Assembly: GCA_965221835.1 (NCBI GenBank)
Contig: OZ244916.1
Coordinates: 992,001 to 1,056,000, forward strand
DNA: 64,000 bases
Direction of reading: 5' to 3'
Source: Persebacter sp965221835
GTDB lineage: Bacteria > Pseudomonadota > Gammaproteobacteria > Tethybacterales > Persebacteraceae
Part shown: in pieces, positions 1 through 8,675 of the stretch
Position numbering within the stretch: the first letter of the stretch is position 1
Layout of the letters: every line of letters starts with the position of its first letter
The notes under the pieces: model-generated
What the model was told of the DNA's origin: nothing
Databases searched by the model: none
What the model saw: only the letters and a program-made list of their open reading frames with translations
Translations under genes and position numbers: made by a program

Positions 1-175
1 AAATCACCGTCCCCTCGCCCGCGCCCGCATCCAAAACATAAAACGGTTTTTGCGGCGGCGGCGAACCGATGCGCCGCGCCAAATAAAAGGCGGTTTTAAT
101 TTTTTCGTCGGTCGCGCGAACGAATGAAAAATATTTGTCGCGACTGTCCAAAAAATTGTCGGCGGCGGCGGGCAT
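1..175 (-). CDS. SAM-dependent methyltransferase, N-terminal part (cut by window edge)
   Basis: Only the first 58 codons are inside the window. The peptide contains VLDAGAGEGT near residues 47-56, which matches motif I (the SAM-binding glycine loop) of class I methyltransferases, preceded by a helical stretch DEKIKTAFYLARRIG. The ATG is the first in frame; there is no clear Shine-Dalgarno sequence, but a TAATAT-like box lies 9 bases upstream. It follows cca by about 20 bases on the same strand. The substrate cannot be told from this part. Some adenine-specific DNA methylases and Eco57I-like proteins begin similarly, so a DNA-modifying role is possible but unproven. Confidence 0.6.
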   Translation of the reverse strand, partial: MPAAADNFLDSRDKYFSFVRATDEKIKTAFYLARRIGSPPPQKPFYVLDAGAGEGTVI

Positions 176-196
176 TGTCGCCCGATATTATCACAT

Positions 197-1477
197 TTAT
201 TTCGCGGAGGGTTGCGCGGACATTGCCGCCGACAAATTATCATATTCGGAACGCGCGCGCAGTTGTCGCACGGCTTTAATTCTTTCTTGACGAATTTGCA
301 GCGCGATTTTTTCGGGTAATCCGCCGTTTTTGTCTTTTTCTTTTTGCGCGACTGCCGCCGAATCTACCGCCGCCGCCGCCGCGCCCGCCGCCCGCACAAA
401 ATCGCCTTGCGGATATGCCGCCTCCCGCCGCGCCGGCCAATAGGCGAAATCGGCATGACACACCCGCAAAACAGATTCGGCACGCGCCGGACGGCGAAAT
501 GCATCCAGCCGCGCCAATAAATCCACAATCGTACCAGGACGCGCCGCCCCCGCATTATGCACATTGCCGTGTTCGGCGCATGCCAGAACCGCCAGCGATG
601 CAAAACGGCGCGGTGCCCGCAATCGTTTGCAAAGTGCCGCCGCCAACAACGCGCCGCGCCGTTCATGACCGTGATGACTCGGCAAAATAGACGGCGGCGT
701 TTGCGCCTTGCCGATGTCGTGCAACAACGCCGCAAAACATTCTTCGGGCGACAAACGCAACGATTGCGCCGCGTCCAATGTCATCATCGTATGCACAAAC
801 GAATCGCCTTCGGGATGATAATCGGTGCGTTCCGGCGTGCCGTCCAGCGCGGCGACTTCCGGCAAAATCGCCGCCAATGCGCCGCAAGAATGCAGTTGCC
901 GAAACATTTTCGCGGGCGATTTTGCCGACAATCCGCGTTCCAATTCGCGCCATACCCGTTCGGCGGTTAAATGCGCGAGTTCGCCGCTTTGCACCATTTT
1001 TTGCATCAACGCCGCCGTCTCTTCGGCAACCGAAAAATCGGGCATTTGCGCGGCGAAACGACAAACGCGCAAAACGCGCAACGGATCTTCGGAAAACGCG
1101 GGCGAAACATGCCGCAAAACTTTCGCCGCCAAATCGCGCCGCCCGCCGAACGGATCATATAAATTGCCGTCCGCATCGCGCGCCATCGCGTTAATTGTCA
1201 AATCGCGGCGGCGTAAATCGTCTTCCAAAGCGACATCGGGCGCGGCGTAAAAAGTAAATCCGTGATAACCGCGTCCGTTTTTTCGTTCGGTGCGCGCGAG
1301 TGCATATTCTTCGCCGGTTTCGGGATGCAAAAATACCGGAAAATCCGCCCCTACCGGACGATAGGAAGCGGCGCGCATTTCTTCGGGAGTCGCGCCGACA
1401 ACGACAAAATCGCGGTCGCCAGAATCGCGTCCAAGCAACGCGTCCCGCACCGCGCCGCCGACCAGATAAATTTGCAA
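197..1477 (-). CDS. cca: CCA-adding tRNA nucleotidyltransferase with HD domain
   Basis: Adds or repairs the 3'-terminal CCA of tRNAs, which matters here because the tRNA-Arg gene in this window does not encode CCA. The 426-residue product has the class II polymerase head (GGAVRD at 7-12, catalytic DRD at 21-23, RRDLTINA from about 90) and a C-terminal HD domain (HDIGK at 253-257), the layout of the E. coli multifunctional enzyme. The start is inferred to be TTG: the family begins MxIYLVGGAVRD, the upstream gene stops two bases before this codon, and no ATG fits. A longer frame reading back through the epimerase gene is open but has no family resemblance. Confidence 0.9.
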   Translation of the reverse strand: MQIYLVGGAVRDALLGRDSGDRDFVVVGATPEEMRAASYRPVGADFPVFLHPETGEEYALARTERKNGRGYHGFTFYAAPDVALEDDLRRRDLTINAMARDADGNLYDPFGGRRDLAAKVLRHVSPAFSEDPLRVLRVCRFAAQMPDFSVAEETAALMQKMVQSGELAHLTAERVWRELERGLSAKSPAKMFRQLHSCGALAAILPEVAALDGTPERTDYHPEGDSFVHTMMTLDAAQSLRLSPEECFAALLHDIGKAQTPPSILPSHHGHERRGALLAAALCKRLRAPRRFASLAVLACAEHGNVHNAGAARPGTIVDLLARLDAFRRPARAESVLRVCHADFAYWPARREAAYPQGDFVRAAGAAAAAVDSAAVAQKEKDKNGGLPEKIALQIRQERIKAVRQLRARSEYDNLSAAMSAQPSAK

Positions 1478-1479
1478 AG

Positions 1480-2409
1480 TCAGCGCCGCAAATGCGCCCG
1501 CAATCCGGCGCGTACATCCGAACCGTCGTACATCGCCGTCAATCCCGCGCGCAAAGAAATCGGATTTTCCAAAATTCGCGCCGCATCGTTGCCGCCCGCC
1601 GCAACAGACGGCATTGCCGCCGACAAACAATTGTCGCGGCTGAAAAAATGCACGCCGGGAATCGCTTCGGCAACTGCACCCGCCGCAAACGAAAGCGCGT
1701 TGCCGAGTTCCACCACCGGACGCGAAACGCCAGCGGCGGACAATGCCGCGCGCACAATTTCGGCGAGAGTCAATTTTTCGGGACCGCCGACCGATAAAAT
1801 ATTGCCATCTTCGTCTCCGGTTTCTATCGCGTGAACAATAATAGATGCCAAATCCGCCACCGCAATCGGCTGCAACACCGACCGCGCACACGGCAAAAAT
1901 AAAATCGGCGACCATTTCGCCATATTGACAAAAAGCGTGATGAAAGAATCGCGGCTCCCGAAAACGACAGACGGGCGAATAATGACATGCCGCAAAGTCG
2001 CGGCGCGAATGGTTTGTTCCGCTGTCGCTTTGCTGCGCAAATATTCGCTGGGCGCGCCGGGTACCGCGTTTAATGCGCTGATATGCACCAGACGGCGAAC
2101 TTTTCCGGCAACGCAACGGTCGCACAATACGCGGACAAATTCGCTATGAACGCGGACAAATTCGCCGTCCGCGCGTTCGTTGAGAATGCCGACAAGATTG
2201 ACAACCGCGTCCGCATTTTCCAGCAACGGCGTAAGTCCGCGCCACGAAAAAGGATCGTAAGCGACAACATCGGTCGCCGGTAAAACGATCAATTCTTTCG
2301 CCTTTTCGCGGTCGCGAGTAGGAATTACAAGCCGGTGACCGCGCGCCACCAGCATTTCGGCGACATTGCGCCCGATAAAACCCGCCCCGCCGAAAAGGAT
2401 AATTTTCAT
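1480..2409 (-). CDS. NAD(P)-dependent epimerase/dehydratase, NDUFA9-like atypical SDR
   Basis: A 309-residue Rossmann protein with the nucleotide-binding GGAGFIG loop at residues 7-13 and an SDR-like YxxxK at 123-127 after HISALNA. The overall pattern (VNLVGIL, HISALN, IIRPSVVFG) is that of the complex I NDUFA9-like/COG0702 group, often annotated as complex I NAD(P)-binding or sugar-epimerase-like proteins. Substrate unknown. Its start overlaps the stop of metG by 4 bases and its stop lies 2 bases before cca, so the three genes are almost certainly cotranscribed, metG first. Confidence 0.8.
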   Translation of the reverse strand: MKIILFGGAGFIGRNVAEMLVARGHRLVIPTRDREKAKELIVLPATDVVAYDPFSWRGLTPLLENADAVVNLVGILNERADGEFVRVHSEFVRVLCDRCVAGKVRRLVHISALNAVPGAPSEYLRSKATAEQTIRAATLRHVIIRPSVVFGSRDSFITLFVNMAKWSPILFLPCARSVLQPIAVADLASIIVHAIETGDEDGNILSVGGPEKLTLAEIVRAALSAAGVSRPVVELGNALSFAAGAVAEAIPGVHFFSRDNCLSAAMPSVAAGGNDAARILENPISLRAGLTAMYDGSDVRAGLRAHLRR

Positions 2410-4457
2410 CGCACTCGCGCCCCCGGCGGCGCATCATCGGGCGGCGATATTAGCCACAAATCATCGCCGCAAGTCGCCGCCAATACCATTCCCTCCGAAA
2501 CGCCAAAACGCATTTTGCGCGCTTTGAGATTGGACAAATACAAAACCCGCCGCCCCGCAAGCGATTCCGCCGCGCAATATTTTTTGATTCCGGCAAATAC
2601 CGTTCGCCGCCGCCCGTCTCCCGCATCCAAAGTCAGCCGCAACAATTTATCCGCGCCCTCCACTTCTTCCGCCGCCAAAACCGCCGCCACCCGCAAATCC
2701 GCCTTCGCAAAATCGTCCGCCGTAATCTCGGCAATTCCGGGCGGCGGCGCGACATTCGCCGCAACCGGGGCGGCGGGCGATTCAATCAACGCGTTAATAT
2801 CGGATTCTTTCATTCGTTTCAGCAAATGCGTATATTTTCCAATTGTATGCCCGGCGGGCAATAAATCTAACTTTTCGCCCCACGCAATTTCCGTTTTTAA
2901 CATTTCCGCCGCCGCCGCCGCAGTCGCAGGCAATACCGGTTGCAACATCGTCATCAGCAAATGAAAGGCGCGCACCGCCGCCGAACAAATTTCGTGCAAT
3001 TCGTCCCGCCGCGAATCATCCTTTGCAAGTTGCCACGGTTTTCGTTCGTCAATCGCGGCGTTAACTTTGTCGGCGGCGCGCATAATCGTGCGCATCGCTT
3101 CCTGATAGCGGCGGTTTTCGTACGCATCCGCCACCGATTCCGCCGCCGACAAAACCGGCGGTACCATATCGCAACTTTCGCCGCCGTCCGCCCGCGAATC
3201 TAACCGTCCTTCAAAAAAACGATTCAAAAATCCGGCGACCCGGCTGGGAATATTGATGAGTTTGCCGACCAAATCGCCGTTTGTGCGCACCGAAAAATCA
3301 TGCAGATTCAAATCCAAATCTTCCATTTTGTCGCCGAGTTTGCAAGCGTAATAATAGCGCAAAAACTCCGGCGACAAACCGCATTCCAAATAGCGGGCGG
3401 CGGTAAGAAAAGTCCCGCGCGATTTCGACATTTTTTCGCCGTTGACCGTCAAAAAACCATGCGCAAAAATGCGAGTCGGGCAACGATACCCCGCATTTCT
3501 TAACATCGCGGGCCAAAATAACGCGTGAAAATATAAAATATCTTTGCCGATAAAATGATATAACTCCGTTTCGGAATCGTCGCGCCAAAAATCGTCAAAC
3601 TGCGCGCCGCCGCCCGTCTCGCAAAAATGCCGGAAACCCGCCATATAACCAATCGGCGCATCCAGCCAAACATAAAAATATTTCTCTTCCGGCGAATCGG
3701 GAATGCGAAATCCGAAATACGGCGGGTCGCGCGAAATATCCCAATCGCGCAAATCCGATTCTAACCATTCGCGCATTTTATTCGCCGCCTCTTTTTGCAA
3801 ACGCGGAATGCGCCGAGACGGCGCAGCAGGATCCGCAATCAATTCTTGCGTCCAACCGCGCAACTGTTCGCGCATATCGTTCAAACGCAAAAAATAATGC
3901 GCAGATTCGCGCCATTCCGGCGCCGCCCCCGACAAAACCGAACGCGGATTTTTCAATTCGGCAGACGAATATGCCGCGCCGCACCGCTCGCACGAATCGC
4001 CATATTGATCTTCCGCACCGCACCGCGGACATTCGCCGCGCACATAACGGTCAGGCAAAAACATTCCTTTTTCGGCGTCGTACAACTGCTTTATCGTTTT
4101 TTTGTCTATGCAACCTTTTTGATTGAGACGGCGAAACATATCCGCCGACAACGCCTCGTTTTCGGGCGAGTGCGTGCTGTGATAACAATCAAACGATACA
4201 TGAAACGCGGAAAAATCCGCCAAATGTTTTTCGCGCATGCGGGCGATGAGTTCTTCGGGCGTCGTGTTTTCGTTTTCGGCACGCAACATCACCGGCGTGC
4301 CGTGCGCATCATCCGCGCAAATAAAATAACACTCGCGCCCCCGCAAACGATGATAACGCGTCCAAATATCCGCCTGCACATATTCCACCAGATGCCCCAG
4401 ATGAATATCCCCGTTTGCATAAGGCAATGCCGGAAAAACTAAAATACGCCGCGCCAT
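2406..4457 (-). CDS. metG: methionyl-tRNA synthetase
   Basis: Charges tRNA-Met with methionine in the cytoplasm. The 683-residue protein is the long MetG form: HLGH signature at 19-22, a zinc knuckle with Cys143, 146, 156 and 159, KMSKS at 342-346, and a C-terminal Trbp111/OB-fold tRNA-binding domain beginning near ADDFAKADLRVA. Length matches the E. coli enzyme. The ATG is preceded at exactly 6 bases by a TAAAAT box rather than by a ribosome-binding site, so the mRNA may be leaderless. It is the first gene of a metG-epimerase-cca transcript. Confidence 0.97.
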   Translation of the reverse strand: MARRILVFPALPYANGDIHLGHLVEYVQADIWTRYHRLRGRECYFICADDAHGTPVMLRAENENTTPEELIARMREKHLADFSAFHVSFDCYHSTHSPENEALSADMFRRLNQKGCIDKKTIKQLYDAEKGMFLPDRYVRGECPRCGAEDQYGDSCERCGAAYSSAELKNPRSVLSGAAPEWRESAHYFLRLNDMREQLRGWTQELIADPAAPSRRIPRLQKEAANKMREWLESDLRDWDISRDPPYFGFRIPDSPEEKYFYVWLDAPIGYMAGFRHFCETGGGAQFDDFWRDDSETELYHFIGKDILYFHALFWPAMLRNAGYRCPTRIFAHGFLTVNGEKMSKSRGTFLTAARYLECGLSPEFLRYYYACKLGDKMEDLDLNLHDFSVRTNGDLVGKLINIPSRVAGFLNRFFEGRLDSRADGGESCDMVPPVLSAAESVADAYENRRYQEAMRTIMRAADKVNAAIDERKPWQLAKDDSRRDELHEICSAAVRAFHLLMTMLQPVLPATAAAAAEMLKTEIAWGEKLDLLPAGHTIGKYTHLLKRMKESDINALIESPAAPVAANVAPPPGIAEITADDFAKADLRVAAVLAAEEVEGADKLLRLTLDAGDGRRRTVFAGIKKYCAAESLAGRRVLYLSNLKARKMRFGVSEGMVLAATCGDDLWLISPPDDAPPGARVR

Positions 4458-4463
4458 CCCCGC

Positions 4464-4469
4464 ATTTTA
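4464..4469 (-). promoter_or_regulatory. -10 box of metG, leaderless arrangement
   Basis: TAAAAT followed by GCGGGG and the metG ATG. A start site 6-7 bases after the box would fall on the A of the initiation codon. No purine-rich ribosome-binding site lies between. Confidence 0.5.
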
Positions 4470-4605
4470 TCACACCCCGCCCATACCCCGATGAAATCCA
4501 AATTTCTCATCCCCGTTTGCGGCGGAGAGATTGCGGCGGGGCGAGAAACAACGGCGGCGTTCACAAATATGCCTTTCCGATAAAAATCAGAATCGCCCGC
4601 CCCCG

Positions 4606-5517
4606 TCATTCCCCCTCTATTTCGGCGTATTTTTGATAATCGCCGTGCGAAAAAACGCCGCAGATTAATCCGACACCGGCGATAAAATTTGTCACGCTTT
4701 TGCGCAACATTTTTTTGCCGCCGAAGGGAACGCAAAACAAATATAAAATCCCTTTCGCCGTTTTGATAACTCCTTTCGGCAAAAACAAAAGCGCCTTTGC
4801 AAATCCGTCCGTTTTTTTGTGCGACAAAACATAACCGGTACTCCGCTGCCAATGCGTCCAAAAATAACTGCGGAATGTCAGGCGGGCGGCGGCGACCGGT
4901 TCGCTCGCCCGCGCCCGTCCGGTGGAAGCGGAAACAAAACCGCGCCGCTTTGCGCGCAAGGCGAAATCGTAATCTTCCGCACCGACAAAATTAAATTGTT
5001 CGTCAAAGCGCAACGCCAAAAACACGCGCGCGCGCATCAGCATCAATCCCATCGTCCATTGTCCGCGGATAATTTTCGCGCCGTCATTCGGCAACAACTT
5101 CGGCGGGCGAACCCACCACGGAATCGCGCCGGAAAAATTTTGTTCCACAACGCCGCCGATAATGTCCGCGCCGGTTTGCGCCATTCCGTCCGCCAATTCG
5201 CAAAGCCAGTTTTCGTCTGCAATTTCATCGTCGTCCATAAACGCCAGATGCGAAACATTTTCTTTTTTCGCTTCGTCCAAAGCGCGGTTGCGAATTGTAG
5301 ACAAACCGCGCCGCGGTTCCGAAACATACCGCGCCGAAAACGGAAATTGCATTCCGAAAAAAGTTTCGCGCGCGCTTTCAGATTTGTCGTTGTCCAAAAC
5401 CAAAAGCCGCGTCTCAAATCCGTCCGGCAACTTTGTCGCAGCAACCGAACGCAAACATTCCGCCAGCATTTTCGGACGCATGCAAGTCGGAATGCAAATT
5501 AAGATTTTATCCGTCAT
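4606..5517 (-). CDS. family 2 glycosyltransferase
   Basis: A 303-residue GT-A fold enzyme, likely adding a sugar to a cell-surface glycan at the inner face of the membrane. It starts with KILICIPTCMRP, the usual nucleotide-binding strand, has a DDD metal-binding motif at 95-97 (AFMDDDE) and a late GAEDYDFALRAKR acceptor-side motif. Its last 60 residues are hydrophobic/amphipathic (GILYLFCVPFG, FIAGVGLICG) and may attach it to the membrane. It overlaps the upstream methyltransferase-like gene by 11 bases. Donor and acceptor unknown. A scrap of a related gene lies at 6456-6503. Confidence 0.85.
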   Translation of the reverse strand: MTDKILICIPTCMRPKMLAECLRSVAATKLPDGFETRLLVLDNDKSESARETFFGMQFPFSARYVSEPRRGLSTIRNRALDEAKKENVSHLAFMDDDEIADENWLCELADGMAQTGADIIGGVVEQNFSGAIPWWVRPPKLLPNDGAKIIRGQWTMGLMLMRARVFLALRFDEQFNFVGAEDYDFALRAKRRGFVSASTGRARASEPVAAARLTFRSYFWTHWQRSTGYVLSHKKTDGFAKALLFLPKGVIKTAKGILYLFCVPFGGKKMLRKSVTNFIAGVGLICGVFSHGDYQKYAEIEGE

Positions 5518-6283
5518 TTTGATTCGCCGCAGGCATTAGCGGCGCGACTGTTTCGTATATTTCGGCGCGGCAAAAAACCGCCCATCCATTTCGTTCATTC
5601 GGAAAATCGGCGGCGATTTTCCATCCGTTCGCGCGCAAAAGTTCTTCGCGTACGCGGCGGTTTTTAATCGCCGAAAAAGAATCGTCCAAAAAAATTACTT
5701 TTGCGCGTTCGCCCAACTTTTTATATTCGGCATAACTGGAAAATTCGCCGCCGTCCAACAACAAAACATCAATTTCGGCGGGTAAATGCGGCATCGCGTC
5801 CGGTGCGGAATTTTGCGCCGCGCGATTCTTTTCGTAGCCGCGTTTGTACATATCCGATTTAGCGGCAAAATTCGGATCGTTTTGTACTTCTTCCCAAGTC
5901 ATCATCGTGTCCGCCGAAGCCGCCGTGCCATGCAACAATACAAGCCGCCCGCGCGTGTCCGCGTCTTTCCAATTTCTTTCGGCAATGGCGTGAATAAAAC
6001 GAACGGATTCCAAAGACCACAGACGGCATTCGTCCGTACGCGCCAGCAATTCGTTCATTATCCGTTTTGTGGAACCGATTCCGTGCGCGGTACCGATTTC
6101 CACATAACGGGAAAACTGCGGACAAGCGGCAAGCGCGGCGAGTGTCGCGCCTTGATTTCCGTCCGCCGAAATATCCCCGCCCGCGTTGGATGCGTATAAT
6201 CCGGCGCGCACGCGCAAAAGGCGCAACCAATCGCGAAACGCCGCGATAACTATGTTATATTTTTTCTTGCCGTTCGCCGTCAT
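5507..6283 (-). CDS. Rossmann-fold methyltransferase-like protein of the glycan locus
   Basis: A 258-residue protein with YVEIGTAHGIGS at residues 60-71, resembling the SAM-binding glycine loop of class I methyltransferases, then an acidic strand end (SLESV) and VLLLDGGEFSS, which together look like a methyltransferase_24-type core. A good Shine-Dalgarno (gggagg) precedes the ATG. It is translationally linked to the glycosyltransferase that follows, so O-methylation of a surface sugar is a reasonable guess, but no specific family is recognised and SAM binding is inferred from the loop only. Confidence 0.6.
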   Translation of the reverse strand: MTANGKKKYNIVIAAFRDWLRLLRVRAGLYASNAGGDISADGNQGATLAALAACPQFSRYVEIGTAHGIGSTKRIMNELLARTDECRLWSLESVRFIHAIAERNWKDADTRGRLVLLHGTAASADTMMTWEEVQNDPNFAAKSDMYKRGYEKNRAAQNSAPDAMPHLPAEIDVLLLDGGEFSSYAEYKKLGERAKVIFLDDSFSAIKNRRVREELLRANGWKIAADFPNERNGWAVFCRAEIYETVAPLMPAANQNDG

Positions 6284-6455
6284 TGATACCTCCCTTTTTT
6301 CGTCGCGACATTTTGTCGGTTTACGAATAAAAACGCCGGGAATTTTCTCTTCCCGTTGCGTTATTAAAACATTAAATTACGCGCAAAAAATTCTCCGGGA
6401 ATAATCGGAAATGTTTGCAAACCCCAAATACCGAATTCGCCCCGCCGATGGAGGA

Positions 6456-6503
6456 TTATTCGCTTTCGGCAAATGCAAGATACAAAATCCCTTTCGCTGT
6501 TTT
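6456..6503 (-). pseudogene. remnant of the 3' end of a family 2 glycosyltransferase gene
   Basis: In one minus-strand frame this short stretch reads KTAKGILYLAFAESE and a stop. The first nine residues are identical to KTAKGILYL near the C terminus of the family 2 glycosyltransferase 1.7 kb away, and the DNA is also similar. No start or upstream coding sequence remains: it abuts the end of a family 25 glycosyltransferase gene. The simplest reading is the tail of a duplicated and deleted glycosyltransferase. Confidence 0.5.
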
Positions 6504-6513
6504 TGCGCCGCAA

Positions 6514-7299
6514 CTATTTCTGTTTTTTCTTAAACCGCAGAAATAAAAAATACAACAGCGCGGCGATTTTATTCCCTTTATTTTCCCAATACAGAATACT
6601 GCGGGAGTACAAATCGGAGGGAGAAAAGTGACGATTTCCGAATTTATTCTCGCCGCTTTCTTTCGCCATTTTGAGAATGATGGATTCCGCCCCGCTCGGT
6701 TTCACAACCGGCGGCATAACGGCGTAAAACTTTCCCGCCCAACGATACTGCCATTTCCACGCCAGATCTATCGGATGACAAATGCGCCAGCAATATTTTG
6801 TCAATTTTTCCGCGCCCGACAAACTGATTAAATAACCGGTGGTCAAAACATGATGCCGCTTATAACAAGCCAACTTTCGCCCGCCGCCGAGATCGCAAAC
6901 AACGCGCGCACTTTTGCGAACGCCCGCATGCAAAAGCACGACATCCCATTCATAGCCGCATTCGGCGACACCGGAAATCACGCGCGAAAAATCATCTTCC
7001 CAAACAGCATCATCTTCCAAAACAACCGCCGCAGGAATTTTTTCGGCGACTATTCGCCGCCATAAATTATAGTGCGACAAATAACAGCCGAATTCGCCGC
7101 GATATAAAGGGCGCCCGTAATATTTCATTTGCGCCTCGCTATCCATGCGGTCGCCGATTTCCGCCAAATCCAACTTGTTGCCGTCAACGCCGTCAACAAT
7201 TTCATAGCGAATGTTCGCCGCATTCAATCGGCGAACAATATCCTCCCGCCTCTCCATCGCACGGGCGAGGGAAATGACGAAAACGGGCGGCGGATTCAT
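6514..7299 (-). CDS. family 25 glycosyltransferase (LPS-type)
   Basis: A 261-residue enzyme of the LgtB/Lex2B-like family that transfers a hexose to lipooligosaccharide. Visible family motifs are VFVISLARAMERRE at the N terminus, EFGCYLSHYNLWRRI, and the acidic VVLEDDAVWEDDF. The basic tail FLFLRFKKKQK may help membrane attachment. The open frame extends further upstream, but the family always starts at the VFVISLARA strand, so the ATG four bases inside the previous gene (ATGA overlap) is chosen. First of three paralogues in this locus; they differ mainly in the C-terminal half, which usually sets acceptor choice. Confidence 0.85.
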   Translation of the reverse strand: MNPPPVFVISLARAMERREDIVRRLNAANIRYEIVDGVDGNKLDLAEIGDRMDSEAQMKYYGRPLYRGEFGCYLSHYNLWRRIVAEKIPAAVVLEDDAVWEDDFSRVISGVAECGYEWDVVLLHAGVRKSARVVCDLGGGRKLACYKRHHVLTTGYLISLSGAEKLTKYCWRICHPIDLAWKWQYRWAGKFYAVMPPVVKPSGAESIILKMAKESGENKFGNRHFSPSDLYSRSILYWENKGNKIAALLYFLFLRFKKKQK

Positions 7300-8030
7300 T
7301 TTTTCTTTTTCGGGCGATGAAATTGCACTGCCCAAAATCGCGCCAATCGTTCTCGCTTGCGATGCAGAGACGGCAACAATGCACGGTTGACTCTCGCTAC
7401 GCCGGTTCCCGATTCGTCCTCTTTTGTCTGCACGGCGGGCGGCGGCGAAACATAATAAAACGCCGCCTTGTGCCGCCACCACTGCACGCACAAATAATCT
7501 ATCGGCGCACGAATTTCGCGGCAATACGAAATCAATTTTTTCGCGCCCGACAATGTCAACAAATACGCGGCAAGCGTGGAACCGGAACGCGATGATAAAC
7601 CGAACTTGCGATTGTCGCCGACCCGCCGCAAAGTTTTGCGGATTTTCGGCGGACGAATAGCGGAAAGATTAACAAACTCCCATTCCCATTCGCACGAAAT
7701 AATCTCCGACACCGCAGCAAAAAAATCCGGCGCAAACTCCGCATCATCTTCCAGAATCAACGCTTGCGAAATGTTTTCCCGCGCCATCTTTTCCCACAGC
7801 CGATAATGCGAAAGATAGCAGCCGATTTCGCCGGGGCGCAATGCATAACCATAAATCTTTTCCGCCTTGTCCTGCCGCAGACGACCGCGCAAAGTTGACA
7901 AATCCAAATCGCCGCCGTCAGTCGCGTCCACAATTTCGCAACCGATTCCGAAAGAATCCAAACGCCGCATAATCGCCTCCCGCCTCTCCGCCGCACGGGC
8001 GAGGGAAATGACGAAAACGGGCGGATTCAT
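7296..8030 (-). CDS. family 25 glycosyltransferase (LPS-type)
   Basis: Second family 25 paralogue, 244 residues: VFVISLARAAERRE, GEIGCYLSHYRLWEKM and ALILEDDAEFAPDFF are all present. The ATG overlaps the stop codon of a truncated glycosyltransferase fragment upstream (ATGA), and its own stop overlaps the next family 25 gene in the same way. It is therefore expressed from the promoter of the fragment by translational coupling. A start 11 codons earlier is open but adds residues unlike the family. The specific sugar transferred cannot be deduced. Confidence 0.85.
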   Translation of the reverse strand: MNPPVFVISLARAAERREAIMRRLDSFGIGCEIVDATDGGDLDLSTLRGRLRQDKAEKIYGYALRPGEIGCYLSHYRLWEKMARENISQALILEDDAEFAPDFFAAVSEIISCEWEWEFVNLSAIRPPKIRKTLRRVGDNRKFGLSSRSGSTLAAYLLTLSGAKKLISYCREIRAPIDYLCVQWWRHKAAFYYVSPPPAVQTKEDESGTGVARVNRALLPSLHRKRERLARFWAVQFHRPKKKK

Positions 8031-8188
8031 ATCGGAATGTTCGGAAAATCGCCGTAAGTCCACAAATAAAAATCATGCCCGTTCGCGCAAAACGAATAAA
8101 TGCAAAGTCGTTCCAAGTTAGAAAGCGGTTTACCATCGGGCGAAATCCAAAGCCCGTTTATAACTTTGTTGTCGGCGGAGAGTTCCAT
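8027..8188 (-). pseudogene. 53-codon N-terminal fragment of a DXD-type glycosyltransferase
   Basis: The peptide begins MELSADNKVINGLWIS and continues with LSNLERLCIYSFCANGHDFYLWTYGDFPNIP, the characteristic N terminus of GT32/capsular-type glycosyltransferases (NxLWIGxxLxxLExLCLxSFxxNGHxxxLYTYxxxxNVP). It stops after that first strand-helix unit, so the DXD catalytic part is missing and it cannot be an active enzyme. It keeps a -10 box and ATG and its TGA overlaps the start of the next gene. It may now act only as a leader peptide that drives the family 25 genes. Confidence 0.7.
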
Positions 8189-8194
8189 CACCGA

Positions 8195-8200
8195 ATTATA
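8195..8200 (-). promoter_or_regulatory. -10 box of the truncated glycosyltransferase and family 25 genes
   Basis: TATAAT, six bases (TCGGTG on the coding strand), then ATG. Same leaderless-type spacing as metG and four other starts in the window. Confidence 0.5.
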
Positions 8201-8219
8201 TCAAACCGCCCCGCCGGAA

Positions 8220-8675
8220 TCATCGCGAAGGAAATTGCGGTAAATTTTCGCCTTCTTTCAATATGCATATATGTCTTTCCCGCCGCAAGTTTTGCATTTT
8301 AATTTTTCGGTAACGAAACCCCCGAAGCACGGAATTTGTCAAGTCATGCACCACCAAAACCGGATGGAAGCGGGGGATTTCCCCGTCGTCGAGGCGTTCT
8401 CCGACAATATCCGCGCCGCCCTGCAGTTGTTTGCAAACGCGGCTGGCGCGCAAATTTCCGGGTTCGCCGCCTTTGTTTTCTATGCAGTACACGCCCGTGC
8501 CACCGCGAACATCGCACAAGACAATTTCATCGCAACGCTTTCCTTTGTATCCGAGTTTGTCGCAAATTTTGTCGACACAGAACACTTCGGGCGATTTTAA
8601 TTCGTCCGCACTACACATTTCCGGCGACGGCAATTTACATTTTGCAAATTGCGCGGCGAAAATATCTTTAATCAT
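8220..8675 (-). CDS. PD-(D/E)XK-like nuclease candidate paired with an ATPase
   Basis: A 151-residue protein of no family I can name. Around residues 48-70 it reads RCDEIVLCDVRGGTGVYCIENK: an acidic residue at the end of one strand (Asp49 or Asp55), then a hydrophobic strand ending in Glu66-Asn-Lys68, which fits the PD-(D/E)XK core followed by a GG turn. It is unusually cysteine-rich for the region (Cys13, 21, 33, 38, 48, 54, 64, 81), so metal binding is another possibility. The ATG lies inside the last codons of the upstream ATPase gene (8-base overlap), which implies they work together. A start 19 codons earlier is open but lies within the ATPase gene. Confidence 0.5.
   Translation of the reverse strand: MIKDIFAAQFAKCKLPSPEMCSADELKSPEVFCVDKICDKLGYKGKRCDEIVLCDVRGGTGVYCIENKGGEPGNLRASRVCKQLQGGADIVGERLDDGEIPRFHPVLVVHDLTNSVLRGFRYRKIKMQNLRRERHICILKEGENLPQFPSR

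Noticed and set aside
1478..2125. 216-codon N-terminal extension of the Cca frame
   Set aside because: Lies entirely within the epimerase gene, is Arg/Cys-rich and unlike Cca; the family start is at the YLVGGAVRD strand.
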